Shown here piece after piece: positions 1-8,287 of a stretch of DNA of 64,000 nucleotides. The notes under the pieces are model-generated. The model searched no databases. It saw only the letters and a program-made list of their open reading frames with translations, and was not told where the DNA came from. Source of the stretch: Streptomyces sp. ATexAB-D23 (lineage in GTDB: Bacteria > Actinomycetota > Actinomycetes > Streptomycetales > Streptomycetaceae); assembly GCF_000373645.1 (NCBI RefSeq), contig NZ_KB892011.1:62001-126000 (forward strand). The letters run 5' to 3'. A program made the position numbers and the translations under genes. How positions within the stretch are numbered: the first letter of the stretch is position 1; every line of letters starts with the position of its first letter.

Positions 1-3000
1 ACCATCTCGCGCATGCGTTCAACTGAGTGATCAAAATTTCCGTATCGATATTCGTCCAGTAAACCACGCTCCGCGACGATCATTTTCCCCGACTCTATTT
101 TTCGATTCCTCACCCTGCTCTCGGGGACGATATAATTATTGTCCTGGTCCACGAAGTAGTGATTCCCGTTGAAAGTGAATACGTTGCCCGTGTAGCTCGC
201 GGGGTTGGTCCCCGGGGGCGGGGGAGTGCAGGCCGACTCGTAGTCGGACATGGTGTGTGACATCAGTCGGTCGAACTTGACCTGCAACTCCTCGTACTCG
301 CCGTCGGCCGGTGCCGGGGAGTTTCCAGCACTGTTTCTGCGGTTCAAGGCTTCTGTGCGTACCTTGTCGATGGCGTGGAACACTATGATCTTGACGTCTT
401 TCTGGCTCAGGTATTGCGGGTCGCGATAATTGTCGTCCAGCGAGTACTTGCTGGCGAGAAGCCAGACGGAATATGGGCCGGACCCCTCGATGGAAAATCC
501 GCGAATCCATGAGTAGGTCCGCTTGAGGGGGGCAAGCGCTCCCTGGAGTGCTTCGAGAGTATCGCCCCTTCGTTCGTGGCTCCGCGTGATGCTTCGGGCC
601 CGTCGAAGGGCGGCTGGGAGCTCTCGCTTCTTCTTCGCCTCCTTTCCCTCTCCCTTCCTCCCCCTGGTCTTGTTCCAGAGCGCTTTGCCCTTCTTCGCGA
701 TGAAGTTCACGATCTTGTCGATCGCTCGATTCACCGGACGCGCCACCGCATGGAACACGCTCTTCACCTTCGCGGCCAGGCTGCCGATCCCAAGCAGCGA
801 AGCCAGGAAACCGATCAGCAGCGGGACGCTCGCGGCCAAGGCGGTTTCGACCATCTTCGGGACGCCGGCCTTGTCGCCGTTGGCTATCGCCACCACCGCG
901 TCCAGCACCGAATTGACGAACTCCACTATCTGGGCGCCCTGGTTCACGATGAACGTGACGATGTCGATGATTCCCTTGACCGCGCGAACGAATGCGGAGG
1001 CGGGGTTCAGGAGGGAGAGGATCCAGGTGATTCCCGCGATGATGACCGTCGGGATCAAATAGCTCGTCAGCTTTTCCAGGATCGTGGACTTGAGGTCGCC
1101 CGCCTCTTCCTGGATTTCCTTGACCGCGCCCGCAGGGCCCTCGTTCGCGATGTTCTTCGCTACCGGGACCGAGGACTCGACCGCCGTCATCGCCTGGTCG
1201 GGGACGCCCTTGCGGGTCACACGGGCGCGGATGTTGGCCCAGGTCAGGCCCAGCAGGGAGCCGATGAGCTGGATGATGCCCTTCATGTCGAACTTCTGGG
1301 GGATTTCGAGGCCCGCCTTGACCGCGGTGCCGAGCAGCCAGGACACGACCCCGGTCTTCAGGTGGTCGGCGATGCCCGTCATGAAGAGGTTCAGGCCCGC
1401 GCCGACGGCCGACACCAGGTTGCCCAGGAAGCCGATGGGGTCCTTGATGATCTTCATGATCGCGCCGGCGGCCTTGGCGAGGATGCCCAGGAGGAGGTTC
1501 TTCAGGTCGTTGATCGTCTTTATCGCACCGACGATCGCGTCCTTCGCCTTGTCGATCAGGCCCTTGTTGGCCTCCTGGAGTTTCTTTATGTCCTCGTCGA
1601 TCTTGTTCAGGGCGGCGGTGTACTTCGATGCCAGGTCCTGGACCAGTTGTTCCGACTTTTCGTTGACCGTTGATTCCAGGTCATCGAATTTGCCCGCGAA
1701 GTCCTTGGCGGCTTCCTCACCGAACTGGCGGAGATCCGCGGGGAGTTTGTCGACCTCCGCCTTCAGTTCCTTGCGGCCCTTGGCGATACGCGCCTTCGCC
1801 TTGCCCAGTTCCGTGCCGATGATGTCGGCCACCGACGAGATCACCGTCTGCATCTGCGAGACGTAGAGCTTGCGGGCCTCCTGGTAGAGGTTGTTCGCCT
1901 CATCCGGGAGACCGGCGAACTTGTCCTTCACCCAGCGGGCCTTTCCCCGCCAGCCCGAGTAGCGCTTGTCCTTGTACTTCTTCATCCGGCGTTTGTGGTC
2001 TGCGGTGAACGCGTCCCGCGCCGCCTTCTCGCCGGTCGTGAAGGCCGTGTCGACCTTCTTGTCCAGGCCGTCGAGTGTTGCCTCGACGTCCTTCTTCGTG
2101 CCGTCGTAGACCTTCTGGAGCTTCGCCGTGACCTCGGCGCGCTTCTTCTCGTCCTTCGACTTCGTCTCGCCCTTGCCGCCGTCGACCTTCTGGCCGGCCT
2201 GGGTGCGTGTCGCGGTCAGCGCGCTCATGGCGGCGGCGCCGGAGGCCGCGGCGCCCGCCTTCGCGGTGTTCAGCTGCTGGTTCTCGGCGGACCTGCCCTT
2301 CGCGGGGGCCTTCGCCGAGTCGGCCTCGGCGGTCTTCTTCGCGCTGAGGGCCTCGTTGAACTCCGGCTCGTTGCCCTTGGCGAGCTGGTCCTCGGTGACC
2401 TCCGCGTCCGCCATCGCCTTGTCGTTTTGGGCCGGGCCCTCGGAGAAGTCCGTGACCGATGCCGGCTGCTTCTCCGGGATCGCGGCCGTCGCGGACGGGG
2501 CGCCCGGGTTGCCGGGCGGCTGGTCCGGGGTCAGCGGGGTGACGGGTTTGTCCTTGGCGGCGGACGTGTCCGGCGGGGCCTTCGTCGCCGTGTCGATGTC
2601 CTTGGCCGACGACTCCTTGCCGTCCGTGACCTTGCCGTCGACCTCCGCCTTGATCTTGTCCGCCTTACCGGACTTGGAGAACTTGTCGGCCTCGTCGAGG
2701 TTCTTCGGAGCCTGCGCGTCGATCGCCTTGTTCACGGCCTCGACGAACGCGTTCTTGTCGAACTCGCCCGGCTTCGCGGCATTCATCTTCTCCGCGTTGG
2801 CCGCCTTGCCCTGCGCCTCCTTGTCGTCCGGAGGGGCGACAGCCGCGGCCTGCGACGCCTTGGACTCCGTACCGGCCGGCCGGTGCTGGGCCAGGTGCTG
2901 CTTCTTCGCCACCACGTCCGCCTTGACGCCGCGGAAACCGGGGGCCTGCGCCGGTGAGGGCTTCACCGGGGCCGTGTAACGCTGGGCGACCAGGCGCGAG

Positions 3001-3152
3001 ACCGCCGCGTTGCCGGCCGCCCGTTGCAGCCGCTGGAGGGCGCGGCGGTCCGGGGACGCGGGAGCGGGGGAGGGAGCCGCGCGGGAGGCGTCCGCGCGGG
3101 TGGGAGGGGTGTGGGACGGGGCGGCGGGGGGCTTTTCCGGAACCGCCTTCAT
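1..3152 (-). CDS. Large CIS-associated protein with AGNAAV-type N-terminus (3' end outside window); candidate cargo/toxin
   Basis: An uninterrupted minus-strand frame starts at ATG 3152 behind a GGGGAGGGGGG Shine-Dalgarno and runs off the left edge, giving about 1050 visible residues. Residues 39-58 carry LQRLQRAAGNAAVSRLVAQR, a motif I associate with proteins encoded beside extracellular and cytoplasmic contractile injection systems. A Lys/Ala/Glu-rich helical region follows (about 60-520). Hydrophobic, Gly/Ile/Leu-rich segments then lie around residues 550-800, including NPASAFVRAVKGIIDIVTFI and VPLLIGFLASLLGIGSLA. The last visible 180 residues are different in character (Asn, Tyr and Asp rich) and much less GC-rich: bases 1-60 hold 27 G/C of 60. 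No DUF4157-type HExxH zinc motif is visible. It is divergent from the sheath operon. Function is inferred: a CIS-delivered effector with an exchangeable C-terminus is likeliest; a structural baseplate or cap protein is the alternative. Confidence 0.75.
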   Translation of the reverse strand, partial: MKAVPEKPPAAPSHTPPTRADASRAAPSPAPASPDRRALQRLQRAAGNAAVSRLVAQRYTAPVKPSPAQAPGFRGVKADVVAKKQHLAQHRPAGTESKASQAAAVAPPDDKEAQGKAANAEKMNAAKPGEFDKNAFVEAVNKAIDAQAPKNLDEADKFSKSGKADKIKAEVDGKVTDGKESSAKDIDTATKAPPDTSAAKDKPVTPLTPDQPPGNPGAPSATAAIPEKQPASVTDFSEGPAQNDKAMADAEVTEDQLAKGNEPEFNEALSAKKTAEADSAKAPAKGRSAENQQLNTAKAGAAASGAAAMSALTATRTQAGQKVDGGKGETKSKDEKKRAEVTAKLQKVYDGTKKDVEATLDGLDKKVDTAFTTGEKAARDAFTADHKRRMKKYKDKRYSGWRGKARWVKDKFAGLPDEANNLYQEARKLYVSQMQTVISSVADIIGTELGKAKARIAKGRKELKAEVDKLPADLRQFGEEAAKDFAGKFDDLESTVNEKSEQLVQDLASKYTAALNKIDEDIKKLQEANKGLIDKAKDAIVGAIKTINDLKNLLLGILAKAAGAIMKIIKDPIGFLGNLVSAVGAGLNLFMTGIADHLKTGVVSWLLGTAVKAGLEIPQKFDMKGIIQLIGSLLGLTWANIRARVTRKGVPDQAMTAVESSVPVAKNIANEGPAGAVKEIQEEAGDLKSTILEKLTSYLIPTVIIAGITWILSLLNPASAFVRAVKGIIDIVTFIVNQGAQIVEFVNSVLDAVVAIANGDKAGVPKMVETALAASVPLLIGFLASLLGIGSLAAKVKSVFHAVARPVNRAIDKIVNFIAKKGKALWNKTRGRKGEGKEAKKKRELPAALRRARSITRSHERRGDTLEALQGALAPLKRTYSWIRGFSIEGSGPYSVWLLASKYSLDDNYRDPQYLSQKDVKIIVFHAIDKVRTEALNRRNSAGNSPAPADGEYEELQVKFDRLMSHTMSDYESACTPPPPGTNPASYTGNVFTFNGNHYFVDQDNNYIVPESRVRNRKIESGKMIVAERGLLDEYRYGNFDHSVERMREM

Positions 3153-3464
3153 CCGTCCCCCCCTCCCCGGCACAGCTCCGTACGGAGCTCGGCACAGCTC
3201 CGCCCGGACGCGGTCGATGTGTCAGCGTGCCGGGCGCGTGCGGCACGCGCGCAGAGGGTTCGGGCCACGCCCGGGGCACCGACGCGTGGCGCGGCCGTTG
3301 CCGCCCGCTTGCCTCATCGGGCAGCCCCCCGTGCACGGCAGGGCGGCCGGGTATCCGTTCCCGGTGATCGCCGAAGTGGCGAGAATCGCCGGAGTTCCCC
3401 AGTCGCACCACGGGCCGTGGAACGGGGTGGGAAGCACGTCGAGGAGCGTCAAGGAGAGGCCCAT
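3153..3464. promoter_or_regulatory. Divergent CIS control region with nested palindromes
   Basis: This 312-bp gap separates the leftward large protein from the rightward sheath operon. A perfect 16-bp palindrome AGCTCCGTACGGAGCT lies at 3174-3189. Its half AGCTCCG recurs at 3196-3202, so three half-sites sit within 29 bp; equivalently CGGCACAGCTCCG is repeated at 3168-3180 and 3190-3202. A second inverted repeat, GCGTGCCG with CGGCACGC (3225-3232 and 3241-3248), follows. These could be operators or 5'-UTR hairpins. I could not assign a convincing -35/-10 pair for either direction. The sheath ribosome-binding site AAGGAG is at 3451-3456. Confidence 0.5.
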
Positions 3465-5003
3465 ATGCCGTCGTACCTGTCCCCGGGCGTCTACGTCGAA
3501 GAGGTCGAGTCGGGTTCCCGGCCGATCGAAGGGGTGGGCACATCGGTCGCCGCCTTCGTCGGCTTCGCCCAGCGCGGCCCGTTCGACGAGCCGACACTGA
3601 TCACGAACTGGAGCCAGTTCGTCAGCACCTTCGGCGACTTCGTCGACGGTACGTACCTCGCCTCCAGCGTCTACGGCTTCTTCGCCAACGGCGGCGGCAT
3701 CTGCTACGTCGTCCGCGTCGGCGACGGCTCCGACACCGTGGCCGGCGGCGAGGACGGGGAACTGGCGGCCGGTGCCGAGGTCCGGATCGGGCCCTACTCC
3801 GTCAAGGCCAGGCCGGGAGTGGCCGGCGAGATCAGCGTCGAGGTCGCCGAGGCGGAGGGGGACGACCCGCCATCCGACGTGTTCCAGCTCGTCGTGAAGC
3901 GCGACGGCCAGGTCGCGGAGACGTATCCGGCCGTGACCACCAAGCGCAGCAAGGAGAACGTCGCCACCCGGGTCAACGCCAAGTCCGAGCTCATCGAGAT
4001 CCGGGAACCGGGGCGTGGTGCCGCCCCTGCCCGGCCCGCGCCCCAGTCGGTCACCCTCGCCCCCGCCGCCCCCGCGGCCGGCAGCGCGGGTGCGCTCGCC
4101 CCCGAGGTGTACGTCGGTGACGCCGACCGGCGCACGGGCCTCGGCGGGCTGGAAGCGGTGGACGACATCACGATGATCGCCGTGCCCGACCTCATGGGAG
4201 CGTACGAACGCGGCCTGCTCGACCTGGATTCGGTCGTCGCCGTACAGCAAGGGCTCATCTCGCACTGCGAGTTGATGGGTGACCGCGTCGCCATCCTCGA
4301 CCCGCCGCCCGGCCTGTCACCGCAGCAGATCAGGGCCTGGCGCACCGACCGGGCGAACTTCGACTCCAAGTACGCGACCCTCTACTACCCCTGGATCAGC
4401 GTCGCCGACCCGGCCTCGGGCCGCGCCACCCTCATACCGCCGAGCGGGCACGTCGCGGGGATCTGGGCGCGCAACGACGACTCGCGCGGGGTCCACAAGG
4501 CGCCGGCCAACGAAGTGGTGCGCGGAGCCGTGGCGTTGCAGACCCAGCTGACCAAGGGCGAGCACGATCTGCTCAACCCGATCGGGCTGAACTGCATCCG
4601 AGCCTTCCCCGGGCGCGGCATCCGGGTCTGGGGCGCCCGTACGCTGGCCTCCGACCCGGCCTGGCGCTATCTGAACGTGCGGCGGCTCTTCAACTACCTG
4701 GAGGAGTCGATCCTCGCCGGCACCCAGTGGGTCGTCTTCGAGCCGAACGACGACGCCCTCTGGGCGCGTATCCGGCGCACCGTCTCCGCGTTCCTGGTGA
4801 ACGAGTGGCGCAAGGGTTCGCTGTTCGGGCTCACCCCCGACGAGGCGTTCTACGTGAAATGCGACCGGGAGACCAACCCGCCTTCGAGCGTCGACGCCGG
4901 TCAGGTCGTCTGCGAGGTCGGCGTCGCACCCGTCAAACCGGCGGAGTTCGTCGTGTTCCGGCTCTCCCAGCTGACCGGTGGTTCCGGGGGCGTGGACGAG
5001 TGA
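3465..5003 (+). CDS. CIS contractile sheath protein (phage tail sheath family)
   Basis: This 512-aa protein begins MPSYLSPGVYVEEVESGSRP, the classic phage/CIS sheath N-terminus. The C-terminal core contains LNPIGLNCIRAFPGRGIRVWGARTL and the LFNYLEESILAGTQWVVFEPND strand typical of the family. An extra, Pro/Ala-rich domain is inserted at about residues 95-225, as in many sheath proteins. ATG 3465 is chosen because AAGGAG lies 8 bases upstream; the same frame stays open upstream to 3024, but that extension is low-complexity and not sheath-like. Subunits stack around the inner tube and contract to drive it forward. It heads the rightward CIS operon; the tube gene follows after 60 bases. Confidence 0.96.
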   Translation: MPSYLSPGVYVEEVESGSRPIEGVGTSVAAFVGFAQRGPFDEPTLITNWSQFVSTFGDFVDGTYLASSVYGFFANGGGICYVVRVGDGSDTVAGGEDGELAAGAEVRIGPYSVKARPGVAGEISVEVAEAEGDDPPSDVFQLVVKRDGQVAETYPAVTTKRSKENVATRVNAKSELIEIREPGRGAAPARPAPQSVTLAPAAPAAGSAGALAPEVYVGDADRRTGLGGLEAVDDITMIAVPDLMGAYERGLLDLDSVVAVQQGLISHCELMGDRVAILDPPPGLSPQQIRAWRTDRANFDSKYATLYYPWISVADPASGRATLIPPSGHVAGIWARNDDSRGVHKAPANEVVRGAVALQTQLTKGEHDLLNPIGLNCIRAFPGRGIRVWGARTLASDPAWRYLNVRRLFNYLEESILAGTQWVVFEPNDDALWARIRRTVSAFLVNEWRKGSLFGLTPDEAFYVKCDRETNPPSSVDAGQVVCEVGVAPVKPAEFVVFRLSQLTGGSGGVDE

Positions 5004-5063
5004 CCGGCACGCTCGCCGCTCCAGTGACCGGACCGTCCCCGAACCCCGCGTAAGGAGCCTGTT

Positions 5064-5507
5064 GTGCCACTTCCCGATCTCGACAGTTCCGTCGGGCACT
5101 CCTTCGGCCTCGAATTCGACAGCGTCGTCATCAAGCAGATCACCGAGGTCAGCGGTCTGAAGATGGAACAGGACGTCATCGAGCTCAAGCAGAACACCGC
5201 CGACGGCAAGTACGCCATCAAGAAGCTGCCCGGCCGCCCCAAGGCCGGCGAGGTCACCGTCACCCGCGGCCTGACCGAGGACAACAGCTTCGAGCGCTGG
5301 ATCAAGGACTCGCGGTTCGGCCGCATGACCAACGCCCGCCGCAACGGCGCGGTCATCGTGTACGACTACGAGGGCCTGCCGATCAAGCGGTACAAGCTGA
5401 TCAACGCCTGGCCCAAGTCGCTGGAGATCGGCACGCTCAAGGCCGGTGACACCTCGGTGCTCACGGAGAAGCTGGCGATCACGTACGAGAGCATGGAGCT
5501 CGACTGA
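5064..5507 (+). CDS. CIS inner tube protein (gp19/Hcp-like)
   Basis: This 147-aa protein belongs to the phage tail tube gp19 family; it shows the characteristic FGLEFDSVVIKQITEVSGL start, the GEVTVTRGLT strand, and the RYKLINAWPKSLE segment near the C-terminus. It starts with GTG 5064 after the Shine-Dalgarno AAGGAG at 5052-5057. Hexameric rings of such proteins stack inside the sheath to form the tube that is expelled on contraction and can hold or carry cargo. It is the main-tube candidate because it sits directly after the sheath gene. A second tube-family protein is encoded at 7842-8282. Its stop overlaps the next start (TGATG). Confidence 0.95.
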   Translation: MPLPDLDSSVGHSFGLEFDSVVIKQITEVSGLKMEQDVIELKQNTADGKYAIKKLPGRPKAGEVTVTRGLTEDNSFERWIKDSRFGRMTNARRNGAVIVYDYEGLPIKRYKLINAWPKSLEIGTLKAGDTSVLTEKLAITYESMELD

Positions 5508-5941
5508 TGCGGCGTTCGGTCCAGTTCCAGGCGCCCCCGGACCGGGATTCCGGCGCGGGCGGGTCCGAGCCGCTGCGGACCGAGTTCTCCTTCGAGCTGC
5601 CACGCGGTTACGTGGACGAGGCCGGGACCGTGCACCGCAACGGCGTCATGCGGCTCGCGACCGCACGCGACGAACTGGTGCCGCTGCGCGACGACCGGGT
5701 GCGGGAGAACTCCGCGTATCTGTCCGTCGTCCTGATTTCCCGGGTGGTGACCCGGATCGGGACGGTCGAGGACATCCACCCGGGTGTCATCGAGGACCTG
5801 TTCGCCTCCGATCTGGCGTTCCTCCAGGACTTCTACCGGCGCATCAACGCCGAGGGGCACACCCGCGCCGCCGTCACCTGTCCTTCCTGCGACGAGGAGT
5901 TCGCGGTGAATCTCGCCGGCGGTCGCCTGGGGGAATCGTGA
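5507..5941 (+). CDS. Conserved CIS protein, tail-assembly-like, with one CxxC pair
   Basis: This 144-aa protein has its ATG overlapping the stop of the tube gene by one base, so it is translationally coupled. The N-terminal half (about residues 25-90) is a compact beta-rich region, FSFELPRGYVDEAGTVHRNG, followed by a helical part ending LAFLQDFYRRINAE. A single zinc-knuckle-like CPSC lies near residue 124. Proteins of this size and position occur in Streptomyces-type CIS clusters between the tube and the proline-rich gene, where a role like that of a phage tail assembly chaperone is usually suggested. That role is inference from position; nothing catalytic is visible. The next tiny gene overlaps it by four bases. 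Confidence 0.8.
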   Translation: MRRSVQFQAPPDRDSGAGGSEPLRTEFSFELPRGYVDEAGTVHRNGVMRLATARDELVPLRDDRVRENSAYLSVVLISRVVTRIGTVEDIHPGVIEDLFASDLAFLQDFYRRINAEGHTRAAVTCPSCDEEFAVNLAGGRLGES

Positions 5942-6081
5942 CGTACGCGGCCGACCTGCTCTACGAGGAGGTCGCGTACCTCGCCTACCACTTCCACTGG
6001 CCGCTGGACGACCTGCTGGACCTGGAACACCCGGAACGCCTGAAGTTCGTCGCACAGGTCGCCCGCCTCAACGGGCAGTAG
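5938..6081 (+). CDS. 47-aa conserved small CIS protein (DUF6760-like)
   Basis: A 47-residue ORF starts with GTG 5938, overlapping the upstream stop in GTGA, and ends TAG 6081. The sequence is strongly acidic/aromatic, with TYAADLLYEEVAYLAYHFHW and then PLDDLLDLEHPERLKFVAQV. This fits the small family I recall as DUF6760 in actinobacterial CIS operons. Its tight coupling and conserved aromatic face suggest a structural or assembly role, perhaps working with the protein encoded just before it. No known function can be read from the sequence. It is short enough to be missed by gene callers. Confidence 0.8.
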   Translation: MTYAADLLYEEVAYLAYHFHWPLDDLLDLEHPERLKFVAQVARLNGQ

Positions 6082-6109
6082 CCAGGAGCGCGGAGGAGGA
6101 CGAGGAACC

Positions 6110-7825
6110 ATGGGGCTGATGTCCTGGCTGCGCGGCGGCCGCACCACCGGCCGTGCCATGCCCCCGGAGGCCCCGGGCCGGGGCGACCGGGCCGACCGGG
6201 TCGACGTGAACCGGCTGGATCCGGTCCAGTGGTCCGTCACGGGACAGGACCTCCTGACCGACCCCGGCGGATTCGAGGCTTCCCTGACCACACGTCAAGA
6301 ACCGTCGCTCGGGCGGCCACTGGGGCATCTGGTCAGTCCGCAGGCGCCCGCAGGCCTGGTGCGCGGCGTTGCGGACCCGGCCCCCGGGAGCCCGGCCCCG
6401 GCCCCGGCTGCGCAGCGATCCGTGGACATGCCGATGCCGGCCCGTGGGAAGCCGCAGCCCGGAGCCGTCGCCGTCCAGCGGGCGTACGGGGACGGCCCGC
6501 CGGCCCTGACCTCCGCCGAGCACTCGTCCGCGTCGGCCGGTCTTCCCGTACGCCAACTGCTGGGCGAGCAACCGCTCGTAGAACCCGGACCGACGGACGA
6601 GAGGGTGTCCGGCGGCACGAACGCGGGGCCCTTTCCCCCGCCGGACGCGTCCCCGGGCGCCCCGGCCGTTCAGCGCACCACCGCAGCTGAGCAGCCGCCT
6701 CCGCCCCGGCCCACCGCGGGCGGGCTCGGGGCGCCGCTGCCCGGCCTCCCGCCCACCGCCCAGCGCCGGGTCGTCCGCCCGCCCGCCGCTCCGGAGCCCG
6801 CGCCCCGGCCCCCGCTCGTGCAACGCGACACCGCCTGGGCGGCCCCGGACGAGGTCCACGCCCCGGCGAACGGTCCCGCCGAGAGCGCGTCGGGGCCGGC
6901 GGTCCCGGAAGCGTCGGGCTCCCCGGATGCCCCTGACGGGACGGAGGCCGTGGCCCCCCTGCTGGGCGACGACCCCCTGACGGGCCCGGCGGTGTCCGGG
7001 GGAGAGCCGGCAGAGACGTCCGGCGGGCACGGTGCGGCCCCGGGAGGCCCGCCACCCGCCGCCCCGGTCCAGCGCTCCGCCGCAGTGCCGGGCGCCACGC
7101 CCGTACCCCCGCCGGCCCAGGACCGACCCACCGCGCCCCTGCTCGGGGACCGGCCGCTCATCCTCCGTACGGCGGACGCCCCCGGCACGTCCGGCACCCC
7201 GGCCGGCGCCCCAGCGGCCGTCCAGCGTGCCGCCGGGGGCGGTCCGGGGAAGCCGTCCGCGCCTGATCCGGCCGCCGTCCCGTCGCATCCGGCCGCCGCC
7301 GTCCGCTGGGTCCTCCCCGACGCGGACGAGGTCCCGCGCCCGCTGCCGCCCGCGGTGTCCCCCGTACAGCGGCAGACGCACGCCCCGCCCGCCCGGCCGC
7401 AGCCGGCGCCCGGGGGCCACCCGCCGGCCTCCGCCCCGACGGCCGGGGCGGTCGCCGTGGCTGCCGGGGTGGCTCAGCGCATGGCCGACGGGAGCGTGGT
7501 GTTCGCCTCCGCGCCACGGGCCGGCACCTCGCGACCGGTCGTCCAGCGGGACTCGGAGATCGCAGAGGAGCCACCGCCACCGCCCCTGCCCGAGCCCGAG
7601 GCCGGACCCCAGCCAGTGCCCGACGCCGAGCCGCCCTCCGGCGCCGAGCCGCCGACGGCGGAGCAAGGCGGCGGCGACGACGGAACACCCGCGGGGGCGG
7701 GAGGAGCGCCGCCCGTCACCGACGAACTGGTCCGCGCCCTGTACGCGCCGCTCAGCAGGCTCCTCAAGGCCGATCTGCGGCTCGAACGCGAACGCTCCGG
7801 ATTCCTGATCAACACCCGTCACTGA
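6110..7825 (+). CDS. Proline-rich CIS protein with ten V/A-Q-R repeats
   Basis: A 571-aa low-complexity Pro/Ala/Gly protein starts at ATG 6110 behind a GGAGGAGGACGAGG purine tract. Ten short V/A-Q-R units are spaced along it (for example AVQRAYGDG, AVQRTTAAE, LVQRDTAWA, PVQRSAAVP, VVQRDSEIA). Three further units read LLGEQPLVEPG, LLGDDPLTGPA and LLGDRPLILRT. The N-terminus (residues 1-70) and the C-terminal 35 residues, LVRALYAPLSRLLKADLRLE onward, are ordered-looking and likely the conserved ends. It lies in the middle of the CIS operon. The QR motif recurs in the N-terminal tag of the divergent large protein, so an adaptor, ruler or cargo-handling role is attractive but unproven. Confidence 0.8.
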   Translation: MGLMSWLRGGRTTGRAMPPEAPGRGDRADRVDVNRLDPVQWSVTGQDLLTDPGGFEASLTTRQEPSLGRPLGHLVSPQAPAGLVRGVADPAPGSPAPAPAAQRSVDMPMPARGKPQPGAVAVQRAYGDGPPALTSAEHSSASAGLPVRQLLGEQPLVEPGPTDERVSGGTNAGPFPPPDASPGAPAVQRTTAAEQPPPPRPTAGGLGAPLPGLPPTAQRRVVRPPAAPEPAPRPPLVQRDTAWAAPDEVHAPANGPAESASGPAVPEASGSPDAPDGTEAVAPLLGDDPLTGPAVSGGEPAETSGGHGAAPGGPPPAAPVQRSAAVPGATPVPPPAQDRPTAPLLGDRPLILRTADAPGTSGTPAGAPAAVQRAAGGGPGKPSAPDPAAVPSHPAAAVRWVLPDADEVPRPLPPAVSPVQRQTHAPPARPQPAPGGHPPASAPTAGAVAVAAGVAQRMADGSVVFASAPRAGTSRPVVQRDSEIAEEPPPPPLPEPEAGPQPVPDAEPPSGAEPPTAEQGGGDDGTPAGAGGAPPVTDELVRALYAPLSRLLKADLRLERERSGFLINTRH

Positions 7826-7841
7826 TCGAGAGGCACGTGCC

Positions 7842-8282
7842 ATGGCCACCGATTCCGCCCCGGACGACCCCGCCGTCAGCGTCTGCTTCGTCGTGACGAT
7901 CGACGACATCGAACTCGGGTCGTTCAACACCTGTGACGGGCTGGGCTGCGAAGTGGTCCTGGAGACCCGGGAGGAGGGCGGCAACAACGGGCATGTGTGG
8001 CAGCTGCCGACCAGGCTGAAGTACTCCAACGTCAAGCTGTCGCGGCCGCTCACCCGGGAGACGGAGAAGGTGGCCCGCTGGTTCGCCACCATGACCACCG
8101 GGTTCAGCCGCAAGACCGCGCACATCGAGGCACGCACGGGTGACGGCCGGAAGGTGGCGCAGTGGGGGCTGCTGGAGGTCGTGCCCGTGCGCTGGACCGG
8201 CCCCTCGTTCACCCCCGAGTCACCCAAGGTCGCGATGGAGACGATCGAGATCGCCCACCACGGCTACGTGATGGAGGGCTGA
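7842..8282 (+). CDS. Second tube-like CIS protein (tube initiator or baseplate hub)
   Basis: This 146-aa gp19-family protein has the tube-fold hallmarks FVVTIDDIELGSFNTCDGL, the LKYSNVKLSRPLT strand and the closing VAMETIEIAHHGYV strand. It differs clearly from the main tube protein at 5064. CIS with two tube-fold proteins generally use one for the long tube and one to join the tube to the baseplate. Its position just before the LysM and VgrG genes supports the initiator role here. It starts ATG 7842, 17 bases after the previous stop. The next gene starts 5 bases after its stop. Confidence 0.9.
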   Translation: MATDSAPDDPAVSVCFVVTIDDIELGSFNTCDGLGCEVVLETREEGGNNGHVWQLPTRLKYSNVKLSRPLTRETEKVARWFATMTTGFSRKTAHIEARTGDGRKVAQWGLLEVVPVRWTGPSFTPESPKVAMETIEIAHHGYVMEG

Positions 8283-8287
8283 GCGGC

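Noticed and set aside
3024..3464. Upstream in-frame extension of the sheath gene
   Set aside because: Low-complexity Arg/Gly/Ala sequence without family similarity; AAGGAG supports ATG 3465, and the stretch is the divergent control region.
6400..7560. Repeated short motifs as a possible CRISPR or tandem DNA repeat
   Set aside because: The repetition is at protein level (V/A-Q-R units at irregular spacing) and the DNA between units is coding, not spacer-like.
6068..8227. 719-codon minus-strand frame
   Set aside because: Shadow of the VQR-repeat and tube-like genes; composition is Arg/Gly-rich with no recognisable domain.
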